From SVTX01 sp045132775 (GTDB taxonomy: Bacteria; Bacillota; Clostridia; Oscillospirales; CAG-272), in the NCBI GenBank assembly GCA_045132775.1, contig JBGUSX010000003.1, forward strand, positions 1 through 26,366: DNA of 26,366 nucleotides, written 5' to 3'. The notes below the pieces were generated by a model. That model saw only the letters and a program-made list of their open reading frames with translations. It ran no database searches and was not told where the DNA came from. Within the stretch, counting starts at the first letter, position 1. Each line of letters opens with the position of its first letter. This document shows positions 1 through 6,861 of the stretch, one piece after another. Made by a program: the position numbers and the translations under genes.

Positions 1-1
1 G

Positions 2-511
2 AAGCGCTCCGACGAGGCTCTTGCCGAGAATACAGACGATAGTGCAAGACAGATTCAGAGATATATCCGCTTGACCTATCTTATCCCCGAACTTTTGAAG
101 ATGGTGGACGAGGGCATCATACCGCTCACCGCAGGCGTGAACTATTCCTATCTGCGCCAATTTGAGCAGTTGTCGGTGTGGATGATGCTGATGGAGAAAT
201 CTATGTCGATCACTACCGAAAAGATCGAGGAAATGAAAAACGCAAGTAAAGCGGGTGAGCTGAACGAAGAACAGATTCGCGGATACTTTAAATGCAACGC
301 CACCGAACCAAAAGAAAAAGTCCCCAAGAAGCAGAGCGTGAAATTCGCCTTTGACGAGATTTCCGACTTCTTTCCCGATATGAAGCCGAAGGAGATAAAG
401 GACAAGATCATTGAGATTTTGTTTGCTTGGTATGACTCTCAGCAGAATGCGGTCATGGCAGAACCCACCGAGCTTGATGCGGTTATTATGAACGGAGGTG
501 AAAGCTATTGA
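2..511 (+). CDS. ParB-like partition protein, C-terminal part (cut by window start)
   Basis: The reading frame is open from the first bases of the window, so this is the tail of a longer gene whose N-terminal ParB nuclease domain lies upstream. The visible part opens with a KorB/ParB-type helix-turn-helix block (RQIQRYIRLTYLIPELLKMVDE), closely similar to the same block in the next gene. A charged, helical C-terminal segment follows. ParB-family proteins bind DNA sites and, in mobile elements, help partition or regulate the element. The TTG at 71 is only an internal in-frame codon. The stop overlaps the start of the next gene (TTGA), so the two are probably translationally coupled. The family call rests mainly on similarity to its neighbour; the exact role is unknown. 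Confidence 0.75.
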   Translation, partial: KRSDEALAENTDDSARQIQRYIRLTYLIPELLKMVDEGIIPLTAGVNYSYLRQFEQLSVWMMLMEKSMSITTEKIEEMKNASKAGELNEEQIRGYFKCNATEPKEKVPKKQSVKFAFDEISDFFPDMKPKEIKDKIIEILFAWYDSQQNAVMAEPTELDAVIMNGGESY

Positions 512-1371
512 TTAAAGGAACTGACAGAAATATACCTCTTTCCGAGTTACACCCGTTCAAGGATCATCCTTATAAAGTAGAAGACAATACAGAGATGGAC
601 GCGCTGTGTGAGAGCATAGGCAAAAGCGGTTTGCTTTCTCCCATTATTGTTCGCCCGCGAGACGAGGGCGGCTATGAGATCATATCGGGGCACCGCCGTT
701 TCAGAGCGTATCAAAGGCTCGGAATGACGGAAATCCCTTCTACCGTCTGCGATATGACCGACGAGGAAGCGGTTGTCGCAATGGTTGATGCTAACCTCCA
801 CCGCGATCATATACTCCCATCCGAGAAAGCCTTTGCCTATAAAATGAAGCTTGATGCCATCAAGCGACAAGGTGAGCGCACTGATCTGACTTCTGCCCAA
901 ATTGGGCAGAGGTTGACCTCGGTGGAAAAGATCGCCGCTGAGAGCGACGAGAGTAAAACGCAGATACAGCGATATATCAGCCTAACGCGCCTTATTCCCG
1001 AACTTCTCCAAATGGTGGACGAATGCAGAATCGCGCTTACCCCCGCTGTGGAACTTTCAAAGCTCCATTGGCAAACGCAAAAGCTCATTTATGAGATATG
1101 CGATATGGACGACCTTACGCCATCCTATTCGCAGACCGTCCGTATGCGAAAGCTTGCTGATGCGGGAGCGCTCGGAGAGGATGCCATACGCGAGATCATG
1201 AGCGAGGAGAAGGCCAATCAGCGTGAGCGTATTGTAATTTATATGGACGATATCAAACAGTATTATCCGAGAAACGCTCTCCCCAAGGATATTGTCGCGG
1301 ATATTAAGAATCTGCTACACAAGCGCCGCCTGGAGCAATTACGCCGAAAGGAGAACCGAGATGCGAGGTAA
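508..1371 (+). CDS. ParB/RepB/Spo0J family partition protein
   Basis: This 287-residue protein has the usual ParB order. An N-terminal ParB/Srx nuclease-like domain spans about residues 8-105, with 'IPLSELHPFKDHPY', 'LLSPIIVRP' and the CTP-binding-type 'SGHRRFRAYQRLG' motif. A central helix-turn-helix region (about 110-180) contains 'TQIQRYISLTRLIPELLQMVDE', and a helical, basic C-terminus follows. The start is TTG at 508, supported by GGAGG a few bases upstream; it overlaps the stop of the preceding paralogue. It is a tandem paralogue of the truncated gene before it. Elements with large serine recombinases often carry such genes next to the recombinase. No ParA partner is visible here. The DNA target is unknown. 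Confidence 0.9.
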   Translation: MIKGTDRNIPLSELHPFKDHPYKVEDNTEMDALCESIGKSGLLSPIIVRPRDEGGYEIISGHRRFRAYQRLGMTEIPSTVCDMTDEEAVVAMVDANLHRDHILPSEKAFAYKMKLDAIKRQGERTDLTSAQIGQRLTSVEKIAAESDESKTQIQRYISLTRLIPELLQMVDECRIALTPAVELSKLHWQTQKLIYEICDMDDLTPSYSQTVRMRKLADAGALGEDAIREIMSEEKANQRERIVIYMDDIKQYYPRNALPKDIVADIKNLLHKRRLEQLRRKENRDAR

Positions 1372-1642
1372 GAAGAAATACGCTTGGCTCAGCGGACTTA
1401 TGTCAAATGTACTTGGAGGAACAAGAGAGTACAATTTCAATAATGTGACCTATATCGTCGAGCCGCGCTTTCAGTCTGTTGATTCCAATGATGCCAAGAT
1501 GCCGCAAGAAAAGTTTGCAAGAATTATCGAAAAAACTGCGGCACATTTGCAAGTTGCTCCCGACAGTGATAAAATACAGGCAGAATATGTTTTGAAGTCT
1601 GCCGGAGAGGAGGAATATGCAGACCAAAACCAAACAGAATAA
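1361..1642 (+). CDS. Small TnpW-like protein upstream of recombinase
   Basis: A 93-residue protein. The ATG at 1361 is preferred over an in-frame start at 1292 because AAAGGAG lies just upstream and the resulting overlap with the ParB gene is only 11 bp. The N-terminus is basic (MRGKKKYAWL). The core 'NVTYIVEPRF ... EKFARIIEK' resembles the TnpW pattern (TYxVxxxF followed by a KxxRxI helix) also seen in the protein just before the second recombinase in this window. The end overlaps the recombinase start by 26 bp, so the two are probably coupled. TnpW has no established biochemical function. The assignment is a motif-level inference and moderate. Confidence 0.65.
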   Translation: MRGKKKYAWLSGLMSNVLGGTREYNFNNVTYIVEPRFQSVDSNDAKMPQEKFARIIEKTAAHLQVAPDSDKIQAEYVLKSAGEEEYADQNQTE

Positions 1643-3323
1643 CGAACCCATAGGCATTACCGCGCTATACTGCCGTCTGTCCCGTGACGATGGGGCTGAA
1701 GGTGAGAGTAACTCAATCGCCAATCAGAAAAAACTTCTCAGCAAGTACGCCAAAGAACACGGATTCGCTAACACTCGCTTTTACGTTGACGACGGATACA
1801 CGGGAACAAACTTCAACCGTCCCGGATTTCAGCAGATGCTTGAGGATATGGAAATGGGATATATCTCAACGGTCATTGTTAAGGACTCATCCCGTTTCGG
1901 AAGAAACTACCTTGAGGTGGGTCAGTACACAGATTACTACTTTCCCGAGCACAACATCCGTTTCATTGCTATCAATGATTGTATCGACAGTGAGAACGGT
2001 GAGGATGATTTCAGCGCATTCCGCAACGTAATGAACGAGATGTACGCCAAGGACATCAGCCGCAAGGTAAGAAGCTCTCACCGCCTCAGAGGAAATGCAG
2101 GCGAGCCCTTATCTCCGCCGCCATACGGATATATGAAATCTCCCGATAACAAAAAGAGATGGATCATAGACGAAGAAGCGGCGAAGGTGGTACGACAGAT
2201 CTTTCAGTGGTGCATTGAGGGCAAAGGCAATGAAACGATTGCCCGTCTGTTGCAAGAGAGCGAGGTCTTAATACCAATGGCTTATTGGCAAAGCAAGGGA
2301 CTTGGACGAGGTGGAAAGAAAACGCAACCGAATCCGTACAAATGGTGTAAGACCACTATCGCCAAGATTCTCGCGCAGCAGGAGTATTGCGGAGACGTTA
2401 TCAATTTTAAGACCTACTCCAAGTCCTTCCGCAACAAGAAACGCCTTGACAATCCCGAGGAGAATTGGGCGATTTTCAAGGACGTACACGAACCTATCAT
2501 TGACCGTGAGACCTTTGAAATGGTGCAGAAGCTTGTAGCAAAAACAAAACGCCGCGCTCCCAAGAAGGAGAACGGCGAGAAGAATATGTTTTGCGGCTTG
2601 CTTTATTGTGCCGATTGCGGCAGCCCCTTGTGGTTTAATGTCAATCACCCAAACAAGTCCATTCAGTATTTCAACTGCTCCAATTACCGAGCCAATCGCG
2701 GCACTTGTCCGTCCACTCACTATATACGCGCCGATTCGATTGAGCAAGTAGTGATCGCAGAGCTGCAAACCATCGCCCGTTTTCTTGACGAGGAAGAGGA
2801 TGAGTTTGCCGAAATGCTTGAAAGCAAGACCAACAAGGATATTGCCACCGAGCAAAAGCTTGCCGAATCTCAACTTGCCACGGCGAGAGCGAGAGTCAAA
2901 GAGATCGAACGCTTATACGAAAGGATTTATGAGGACAATGTAAACGGCAAGGTTTCGGACGAATGGTTTATGAAGCTCTCTCACAAGTACGAGGTGGAGA
3001 TGGATGAGACCAAGAAAAATATCCTTGCTTTACGCGAAAAACTCGATAGTCTTGCGGAGAAGCGTCAAACCAAAGAGAACTTTGTCAAGGCAGTGCGGAG
3101 CTTTATGGAGATGAAAACGCTGAACCCCGTGATCCTTCGTGAGCTGATAGAGAAAATTGAAGTTCATCAGATCGAGGGTACGGGAAAGAATCGTACTCAA
3201 AGAGTGATTATCCATTATCGCTTTGTCGGCTGTCTGCAAATTCCTGAATGGCACAGAAAGCGAAAGGTCACCCTTGAGAGCAGACAAGGCGTAGCAGTTA
3301 ACTATCTGCCCACCACGGCATAA
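1617..3323 (+). CDS. Large serine recombinase (TnpX-type), first copy
   Basis: This 568-residue site-specific recombinase catalyses excision and integration of a mobile element through a serine-DNA intermediate. The resolvase domain covers about residues 12-165, with the nucleophile Ser22 in 'YCRLSRDD' and the arginine-bearing 'SSRFGRNYLEVG' motif. A 'recombinase' domain follows (about 175-320). A zinc ribbon starts near residue 326 ('FCGLLYCADCG', with later Cys in 'FNCSNYR' and 'GTCPS'). A coiled-coil segment and a DUF4368-like C-terminus complete the protein. The start ATG at 1617 has GGAGAGGAGG upstream. It ends about 100 bp before the tRNA-Leu, suggesting that one end of its element lies there. 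The motif usually read as KDMSRLGRNY is KDSSRFGRNY here; catalytic residues appear intact. Confidence 0.95.
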   Translation: MQTKTKQNNEPIGITALYCRLSRDDGAEGESNSIANQKKLLSKYAKEHGFANTRFYVDDGYTGTNFNRPGFQQMLEDMEMGYISTVIVKDSSRFGRNYLEVGQYTDYYFPEHNIRFIAINDCIDSENGEDDFSAFRNVMNEMYAKDISRKVRSSHRLRGNAGEPLSPPPYGYMKSPDNKKRWIIDEEAAKVVRQIFQWCIEGKGNETIARLLQESEVLIPMAYWQSKGLGRGGKKTQPNPYKWCKTTIAKILAQQEYCGDVINFKTYSKSFRNKKRLDNPEENWAIFKDVHEPIIDRETFEMVQKLVAKTKRRAPKKENGEKNMFCGLLYCADCGSPLWFNVNHPNKSIQYFNCSNYRANRGTCPSTHYIRADSIEQVVIAELQTIARFLDEEEDEFAEMLESKTNKDIATEQKLAESQLATARARVKEIERLYERIYEDNVNGKVSDEWFMKLSHKYEVEMDETKKNILALREKLDSLAEKRQTKENFVKAVRSFMEMKTLNPVILRELIEKIEVHQIEGTGKNRTQRVIIHYRFVGCLQIPEWHRKRKVTLESRQGVAVNYLPTTA

Positions 3324-3332
3324 CAAAAGAAA

Positions 3333-3352
3333 AAGAGCAGAAATTCTGCTCC
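3333..3352 (-). terminator. Hairpin terminator on minus strand
   Basis: Read on the minus strand, the inverted repeat GAGCAGAA/TTCTGCTC is followed by TTTTTCTTTT, a good intrinsic terminator. It lies between the converging recombinase gene and the tRNA-Leu and may act as a second stop for the tRNA transcript. Confidence 0.6.
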
Positions 3353-3370
3353 AAACAATGAAATATAGGC

Positions 3371-3416
3371 AAAAAAATATCGAGTGTTCATCACTTTCGT
3401 TATGAACACTCGATAT
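3371..3416 (-). terminator. tRNA-Leu transcript terminator
   Basis: Perfect 15-bp inverted repeat (3377-3391 with 3402-3416) around a 10-base loop, followed on the minus strand by a run of T (3371-3377 are all A on the plus strand). It begins at the last base of the encoded CCA end of the tRNA gene. Confidence 0.85.
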
Positions 3417-3500
3417 GGTGCGGGTAACAGGACTTGAACCTGCACATCGGAAGATACCAGATCCTAAATCTGGCGCGTCTGCCAATTCCGCCATACCCGC
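3416..3500 (-). tRNA. tRNA-Leu (anticodon UAG), CCA encoded
   Basis: The minus-strand sequence begins GCGGGTA and ends TACCCGC-A-CCA, giving a perfect 7-bp acceptor stem. It has the long class-II variable arm expected for leucine. The anticodon stem-loop is CCAGA-TTTAGGA-TCTGG, so the anticodon is TAG, reading CUA-type codons. The T-arm GGTTCAAGTCC is present. The length is 85 bases with the encoded CCA. The gene has its own promoter at 3528-3556 and terminators immediately downstream. It may be chromosomal or carried by an element. Serine recombinases usually do not target tRNA genes, so its position next to the first recombinase need not mean it is the attachment site. Confidence 0.97.
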
Positions 3501-3527
3501 GTATTATCTTTTAGTCGTCGCTTGATT

Positions 3528-3556
3528 ATTCTATCATATAAAGCACGTTTTGTCAA
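3528..3556 (-). promoter_or_regulatory. Promoter of tRNA-Leu
   Basis: On the minus strand, TTGACA (3556-3551), a 17-base spacer and TAGAAT (3533-3528) sit about 28 bases upstream of the mature tRNA 5' end. This is a near-consensus sigma-A promoter. Confidence 0.85.
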
Positions 3557-3631
3557 GTAGAAAAAAGGGTAAATTAAAAATAAAGGGAGCCATTTGTGGC
3601 ACCTGCCGTAAAGCAGTTTTATATCAAAACA

Positions 3632-3662
3632 CAAAAGGGACGAGATTTTCTCGTCCCTTTTG
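3632..3662. terminator. Strong hairpin, probable bidirectional terminator
   Basis: Perfect 14-bp inverted repeat CAAAAGGGACGAGA / TCTCGTCCCTTTTG with a 3-base TTT loop. It has A-runs on one side and T-runs on the other side of the GC core, so it can act in either direction. No gene is recognisable directly next to it. Confidence 0.7.
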
Positions 3663-3665
3663 CAC

Positions 3666-3916
3666 ACGACCTTGCCTGCAAGGTATAGTGTGTTATACCA
3701 TATTTTATTTTCGGGTGGTAAAGAAGTGATGTTTTTGCTTACGCAAAAGTGATGTTACTCACTTCGTTCGTAATGATGTTGCGCCCGTTGGTCGCAATGA
3801 TGTGATGTTTGCCCACTGTGCCGTAGGCACTACATCATTGCCGAAGGCTACATTATTAGGCGAAGCCGACATCACTTGCACGTAAGGGCAAACATCGTTC
3901 GGCGCACCTGCTTTAA
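3666..3916. repeat. Array of short hairpins linked by TGATGT/ACATCA spacers
   Basis: This gene-free stretch contains a chain of small stem-loops: ACCTTG/CAAGGT, GGTATA/TATACC, TTTTGC-ttac-GCAAAA, TTGCG/CGCAA, GTGCC-gta-GGCAC, GCC-gaa-GGC and GGC-gaa-GCC. In the left half they are separated by TGATGT; in the right half the spacer is the complement, ACATCA. The two halves can also fold on each other: GCAATGATGT (3794-3803) pairs with ACATCATTGC (3832-3841), and GATGTTTGCCC (3804-3814) with GGGCAAACATC (3886-3896). I know of similar hairpin-and-spacer arrays between genes in gut clostridia. No coding frame is convincing. Function unknown; it could be a MITE-like repeat or a transcribed structure. 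Confidence 0.75.
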
Positions 3917-3957
3917 GATAAGCTCCGATAACGAAGGTTTCAAAAAATAGTGGTAAA

Positions 3958-3979
3958 GACAATCGATACAGTATATCGC
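3958..3979. repeat. Inverted copy of the recombinase-2 leader motif
   Basis: This 22-base stretch, containing CGATACAGTATATCG, matches the reverse complement of 18503-18525 except for one substitution and one single-base insertion. It lies 28 bases before tnpV. It may be a recombinase or regulator binding site shared by the two loci. Confidence 0.6.
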
Positions 3980-4007
3980 AAATATTTATTTGAATGGAGA
4001 TACTGTA

Positions 4008-4379
4008 ATGAAAACATTGTATGAAAACCTTGGTGGGACTTATCACGAAGAAAACGGACACCTTATTCCTAACGTAACCCTTCCCAAACCAACCGACTAT
4101 CAGATCGGCAAATATGGACGGATGCACCTTGATTACATCAAGCAGCACCGTCGAGGAAGATACACCACGCTCTTAACCGAAGGCAGGTTGAACGCTCGCT
4201 TGCACGAAATCGACCTTGAAGCAAATGAAATGCTTGAAACCATCATTCCCCGCCTTGCAGCCGAAAGAGGTATTGACGAGGACTTGAAAGCTCGCGATAT
4301 GCTCTGTTGGGTTGCCGAGATGAACAACATCAAGGCAAGTGCGGAAGAAATCGTTTTGTGGGAGGTGGTGTTGGTATGA
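4008..4379 (+). CDS. tnpV: Transposon-encoded protein TnpV
   Basis: A 123-residue protein of the TnpV family known from Tn4451-type mobilizable elements; its function has not been worked out. The family signature is clear: an N-terminal 'YENLGGTYHEENGHLIPNVTLP', a central 'IGKYGRMHLDYIKQHRRGRY', and the C-terminal 'LKARDMLCWVAEMNNIKASAEEIVLWEVV'. ATG 4008 is chosen because GGAG lies just upstream (around 3996). The ORF extends to an earlier in-frame ATG at 3990 that has no ribosome site. Its stop overlaps the next start (ATGA), so the two genes are coupled. In related elements TnpV sits in the body of the element with the recombinase at one end, which suggests that the second element begins to the left of this gene. 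Confidence 0.9.
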   Translation: MKTLYENLGGTYHEENGHLIPNVTLPKPTDYQIGKYGRMHLDYIKQHRRGRYTTLLTEGRLNARLHEIDLEANEMLETIIPRLAAERGIDEDLKARDMLCWVAEMNNIKASAEEIVLWEVVLV

Positions 4380-4642
4380 AGTCAATCATCAATGAACTTT
4401 GGCACGGAAACGTCATACCGCAAGAGGACAGCAGAACTAACTCCAAGGAAATGAAAGAACTGCTTGGCTACATGGCAAGGCATCACGAGGATTTGGAGAA
4501 AAGCTTTTCCGACGAGCAGAAAGAAACCTTTGAAAAGTTCCACGATTGTTGGAGCGAGTATATGAGCTTGGCAGAAGCTGCTATCTTTGAGTATGTTTTC
4601 AAGTTCGGTATGCAGATTGTTATTGAAACACTAAAAGAATAA
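4376..4642 (+). CDS. DUF6809-type small protein
   Basis: An 88-residue acidic, helical protein beginning MKSIINELWHGNVIPQED and ending FKFGMQIVIETLKE. This pattern fits the DUF6809 family: an IxELWxGNxxPxE start, a central amphipathic helix with 'LEKSFSDEQKETFEKFHDCWSEY', and a 'YVFKFGMQI' tail. The family often accompanies TnpV in clostridial mobile elements, and its role is unknown. The start at 4376 is set by overlap with the tnpV stop and by GAGGTGG upstream. The longer frame from 4307 runs inside tnpV and is rejected. A hairpin terminator follows. Confidence 0.75.
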   Translation: MKSIINELWHGNVIPQEDSRTNSKEMKELLGYMARHHEDLEKSFSDEQKETFEKFHDCWSEYMSLAEAAIFEYVFKFGMQIVIETLKE

Positions 4643-4647
4643 CCTAC

Positions 4648-4677
4648 GGCGGCGGGGATTTTTCTCGCCGCCTTCTC
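4648..4677 (+). terminator. Terminator after tnpV-DUF6809
   Basis: Stem GGCGGCG (4648-4654) / CGCCGCC (4666-4672) with an 11-base loop, followed by TTCTC. A second small hairpin, ATGCTGC-g-GCAGCAT, lies at 4679-4693. The rest of the gap up to 5000 is AT-rich and shows no credible gene. Confidence 0.65.
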
Positions 4678-5003
4678 AATGCTGCGGCAGCATCTATGAG
4701 AGCTTAACATATGACGATATATTTTAGAATGTGCAAGATAAATAATCTCAAATCAAGACAAGAACATTGGGTGAAAACAGCAATTAAATAAGTTCTTTAT
4801 ATGAAACGCTTATCGATACAGATGGCGTTTTCTTTTTATGACTCTGTGTACCATAAATGTCTCATTTTGATTTGATATACTATGTGTGTAAAAATCACGC
4901 GCCTTAATCTCGTTATATTTTATGTAAATCTCCCCCAAATATTGCCAAAAAACACAAAAACAGCCGCCGAATATGAACCTGTTATGAACGCTCGGTTTTT
5001 TAG

Positions 5004-5032
5004 TTGGAAATTCAGAACTCGTGTGTTATAAT
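5004..5032 (+). promoter_or_regulatory. Promoter of the cargo operon
   Basis: TTGGAA (5004-5009), 17-base spacer, TATAAT (5027-5032). It lies about 50 bases upstream of the AAAGGAG ribosome site of the 5086 gene and is the only strong promoter seen for the plus-strand operon that follows. Confidence 0.75.
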
Positions 5033-5085
5033 ACTATCCCACAAACCTAATAGCCACATCATTCACAGTAAAAGGAGAACAAGAA

Positions 5086-5679
5086 ATGAAAATCAAACAC
5101 TTCCAAATCACATCCGCATCCACTCTCAACATCGAATTTGAAACCACCGCACCCATTTGTGTACTTCGAGGTCGCTATTCCGACCTCGCCCTTGACCTTA
5201 TGCGCGAGTTGATTGGCGACTACGGCGCGCAGAACGATCCCGACCGCGTTGATGACGGACGCTTCGTAATTCACGCGGACATTGAGATGGACAACAAGAA
5301 TTACAATGTGTGCTATATTCGCAACGCCGATTTTATGGGCGACAATCGCCTTGCCGTAAACTTTGGAGCAAACAGTATTCGATTTTCCGAGGACGATACC
5401 CGTGAGTTTGTCGACAAGTGCAACGAGCGCGATGTGGATAATCACAACGTGCTGATTAAGGCCGCAGATATTTTCTCTTGTGAGGATGATCGCCCTATCT
5501 TCATTTACGACTACTTTGACCGTCTTGATGAAGCAATAGACATCACTCCTATTCTTAACAAGCTTTCTTCTCTCGGCAGACAGGTTTTTATTGCAGTCTG
5601 CCCGAATTACCCCGTTGAAAAACTGGAGCATGATGCAGTACAGATCGTGTACACGGAGGCTGACAATGTCAAAGATTGA
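5086..5679 (+). CDS. Unknown protein resembling a P-loop-less ABC/RecF-type ATPase
   Basis: A 197-residue protein with no family I can name with certainty. Its outline resembles a miniature RecF/SMC/ABC-type ATPase. The N-terminus 'KIKHFQITSASTLNIEFE' looks like the strand pair that precedes Walker A. At the P-loop position the sequence reads 'ICVLRGRYSDLALDLMRELIGD', lacking the GKS/T triplet. Near the C-terminus 'RPIFIYDYFDRLDEAIDI' (about 155-173) looks like Walker B plus D-loop, followed by a strand 'GRQVFIAVCPNYPVE' as in the switch region. If so, it is a degenerate ATPase or an ATP-independent partner. ATG 5086 has a good ribosome site. It overlaps the next gene by 14 bp. The resemblance is by eye only. 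Confidence 0.8.
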   Translation: MKIKHFQITSASTLNIEFETTAPICVLRGRYSDLALDLMRELIGDYGAQNDPDRVDDGRFVIHADIEMDNKNYNVCYIRNADFMGDNRLAVNFGANSIRFSEDDTREFVDKCNERDVDNHNVLIKAADIFSCEDDRPIFIYDYFDRLDEAIDITPILNKLSSLGRQVFIAVCPNYPVEKLEHDAVQIVYTEADNVKD

Positions 5680-5992
5680 TCTGCCGCGCTATCATTGGCT
5701 CGTGAGCAAGCACGAAGGACGTTTCGTTACAAATAGCTACTCAGGTTCTATGGGAACACTTCCCGATCAGGGATGTGTGAGCGTGCGAACATTTAACTAC
5801 CGCGTTTACGTGGATATATCAAGCGGCGAGGAAAGTACGTTTCGTTTGATTGCCGAAACCTACATCATTCAGCCGTGGAGCTACGGCGGACACAAAACCG
5901 ATTTTGAACGAGCCGAATTTGAAAGCTCGGAAAACGGTGTCAAAGAAGCTGAAGAATGGCTGGCGCGGACTGCTGCCACATACGGATTTTAA
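5666..5992 (+). CDS. Hypothetical protein, 108 aa
   Basis: I do not recognise this family. The ATG at 5666 is chosen because GGAGG lies 7 bases upstream and because the frame above it runs inside the previous gene. The protein is compact, with alternating aromatic and polar residues ('FVTNSYSGSMGTLPDQGCVSVRTFNYRVYVDI') suggesting a beta-rich fold. A C-terminal helix contains 'GVKEAEEWLARTAATYGF'. No signal peptide or membrane segment is seen. It overlaps the upstream gene by 14 bp and lies 9 bp from the next one, so it belongs to the same operon. Confidence 0.75.
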   Translation: MSKIDLPRYHWLVSKHEGRFVTNSYSGSMGTLPDQGCVSVRTFNYRVYVDISSGEESTFRLIAETYIIQPWSYGGHKTDFERAEFESSENGVKEAEEWLARTAATYGF

Positions 5993-6001
5993 GGAGAAGT
6001 C

Positions 6002-6283
6002 ATGATATACAGTATTTTGCAAGCCCTTCGCGGAGAGTTTGGGGATGACAAGGTAGAAGCCCTTATGAATTCGGAGGAATATCAAAAGTATGGGTTCAGC
6101 ATCGTGGACTGTCCAATCTGTGGTCGTAAAACTTTGGATACCTTTTGGATTTGTTCCGGTTGCGGATGGGAGTATGACATTTTTATCAATTATGATAAAG
6201 ATGAGGAATCGCTTTGTAACGGGACAACACCGAAAGAATATCGTAAGCAGTACTTAAAGGCATTGAAAGAAAGGAAGACATAA
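6002..6283 (+). CDS. CPCC-type cysteine-rich zinc-ribbon protein
   Basis: A 93-residue protein. The centre carries 'CPICGRKTLDTFWICSGCGWEYD', a pair of CxxC knuckles about 14 residues apart, expected to bind one zinc ion. The following 'CNGTTPKEYRKQYLKALKERK' matches the tail layout of the CPCC family (zinc ribbon, then an acidic linker, then a helix with RxxY). The N-terminal helix (MIYSILQALRGEFGDDKVEALM) is additional. AAGGAGAAGT precedes ATG 6002. Zinc ribbons of this size commonly mediate protein or nucleic acid binding; no enzymatic motif is present. It is part of the plus-strand cargo operon. Confidence 0.85.
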   Translation: MIYSILQALRGEFGDDKVEALMNSEEYQKYGFSIVDCPICGRKTLDTFWICSGCGWEYDIFINYDKDEESLCNGTTPKEYRKQYLKALKERKT

Positions 6284-6284
6284 G

Positions 6285-6848
6285 ATGTATCAATACTATA
6301 ATCCTCATCCCAAGGGCTTGTCAACTAACGATTGTGTAAAGCGCGCCATCGTCGTGGTGACAGGTATGGATTACTTAAAAGTTCAGAGTGAATTGAACGA
6401 ACACAAGGCGGTCACGGGTGCAAAATCCTTCAATAGCGTTAAAAATTTGTGTTTTGTTGAAGATGTGTTAAAAGCAAAAAGGATTACTTTTAAAAAGGAA
6501 CTGACCGCCGAGGATTTTTGCAAAAAGTATCCGCGCGGCAGGTTCATTCTTGATATGGATGAGCATTGGTCTGCCTGCGTTGATGGTTGCATTTATGACA
6601 CGTGGGATTGCGGTCAGAAAAAAGTGAATTTCGTCTATGAAATCGCCACCGAACCATATGCACTGCCAAATATCAAAAAACAGGTCTTCAAATACTGCTG
6701 CACCTCGGAAAGAATATCCGACACGGAAACGCGCATCCGTATTTATGATGGCAACGGCACGTTTACAGAGCGTATTATTTCTACCGAGCTTACAGCAGGT
6801 TATGTCCGTTGTTTACAGGATAGCAATTACAACTATATTGAACTTTAG
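6285..6848 (+). CDS. Predicted papain-fold Cys-His-Asp protein
   Basis: A 187-residue protein. The N-terminus 'NPHPKGLSTNDCVKRAIVVVTGMDYLKV' places Cys17 at the start of a helix, as in papain-like peptidases. Further on 'GRFILDMDEHWSACVDGCIYDTWDCG' supplies His94 on a strand and Asp105/Asp108 after it. The spacing and the 'xHWxxxVDGxxYDTWD' pattern fit a group of small phage and mobile-element proteins that I recall as papain-fold peptidases or transglutaminase-like. The last 60 residues form a separate beta-rich tail. Activity is inferred only from the residue triad. The start has AAGGA upstream, and the gene begins 1 bp after the previous stop. Confidence 0.8.
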   Translation: MYQYYNPHPKGLSTNDCVKRAIVVVTGMDYLKVQSELNEHKAVTGAKSFNSVKNLCFVEDVLKAKRITFKKELTAEDFCKKYPRGRFILDMDEHWSACVDGCIYDTWDCGQKKVNFVYEIATEPYALPNIKKQVFKYCCTSERISDTETRIRIYDGNGTFTERIISTELTAGYVRCLQDSNYNYIEL

Positions 6849-6861
6849 GGAGGATATCAAA

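Noticed and set aside
3030..3494. Minus-strand frame starting MAELADAPDLGSG
   Set aside because: It is the translated tRNA-Leu followed by antisense of the recombinase, a well-known false gene.
3416..3500. tRNA-Leu as attachment site
   Set aside because: No duplicated tRNA 3' fragment was found near 20190-20290, and serine recombinases rarely use tRNA genes.
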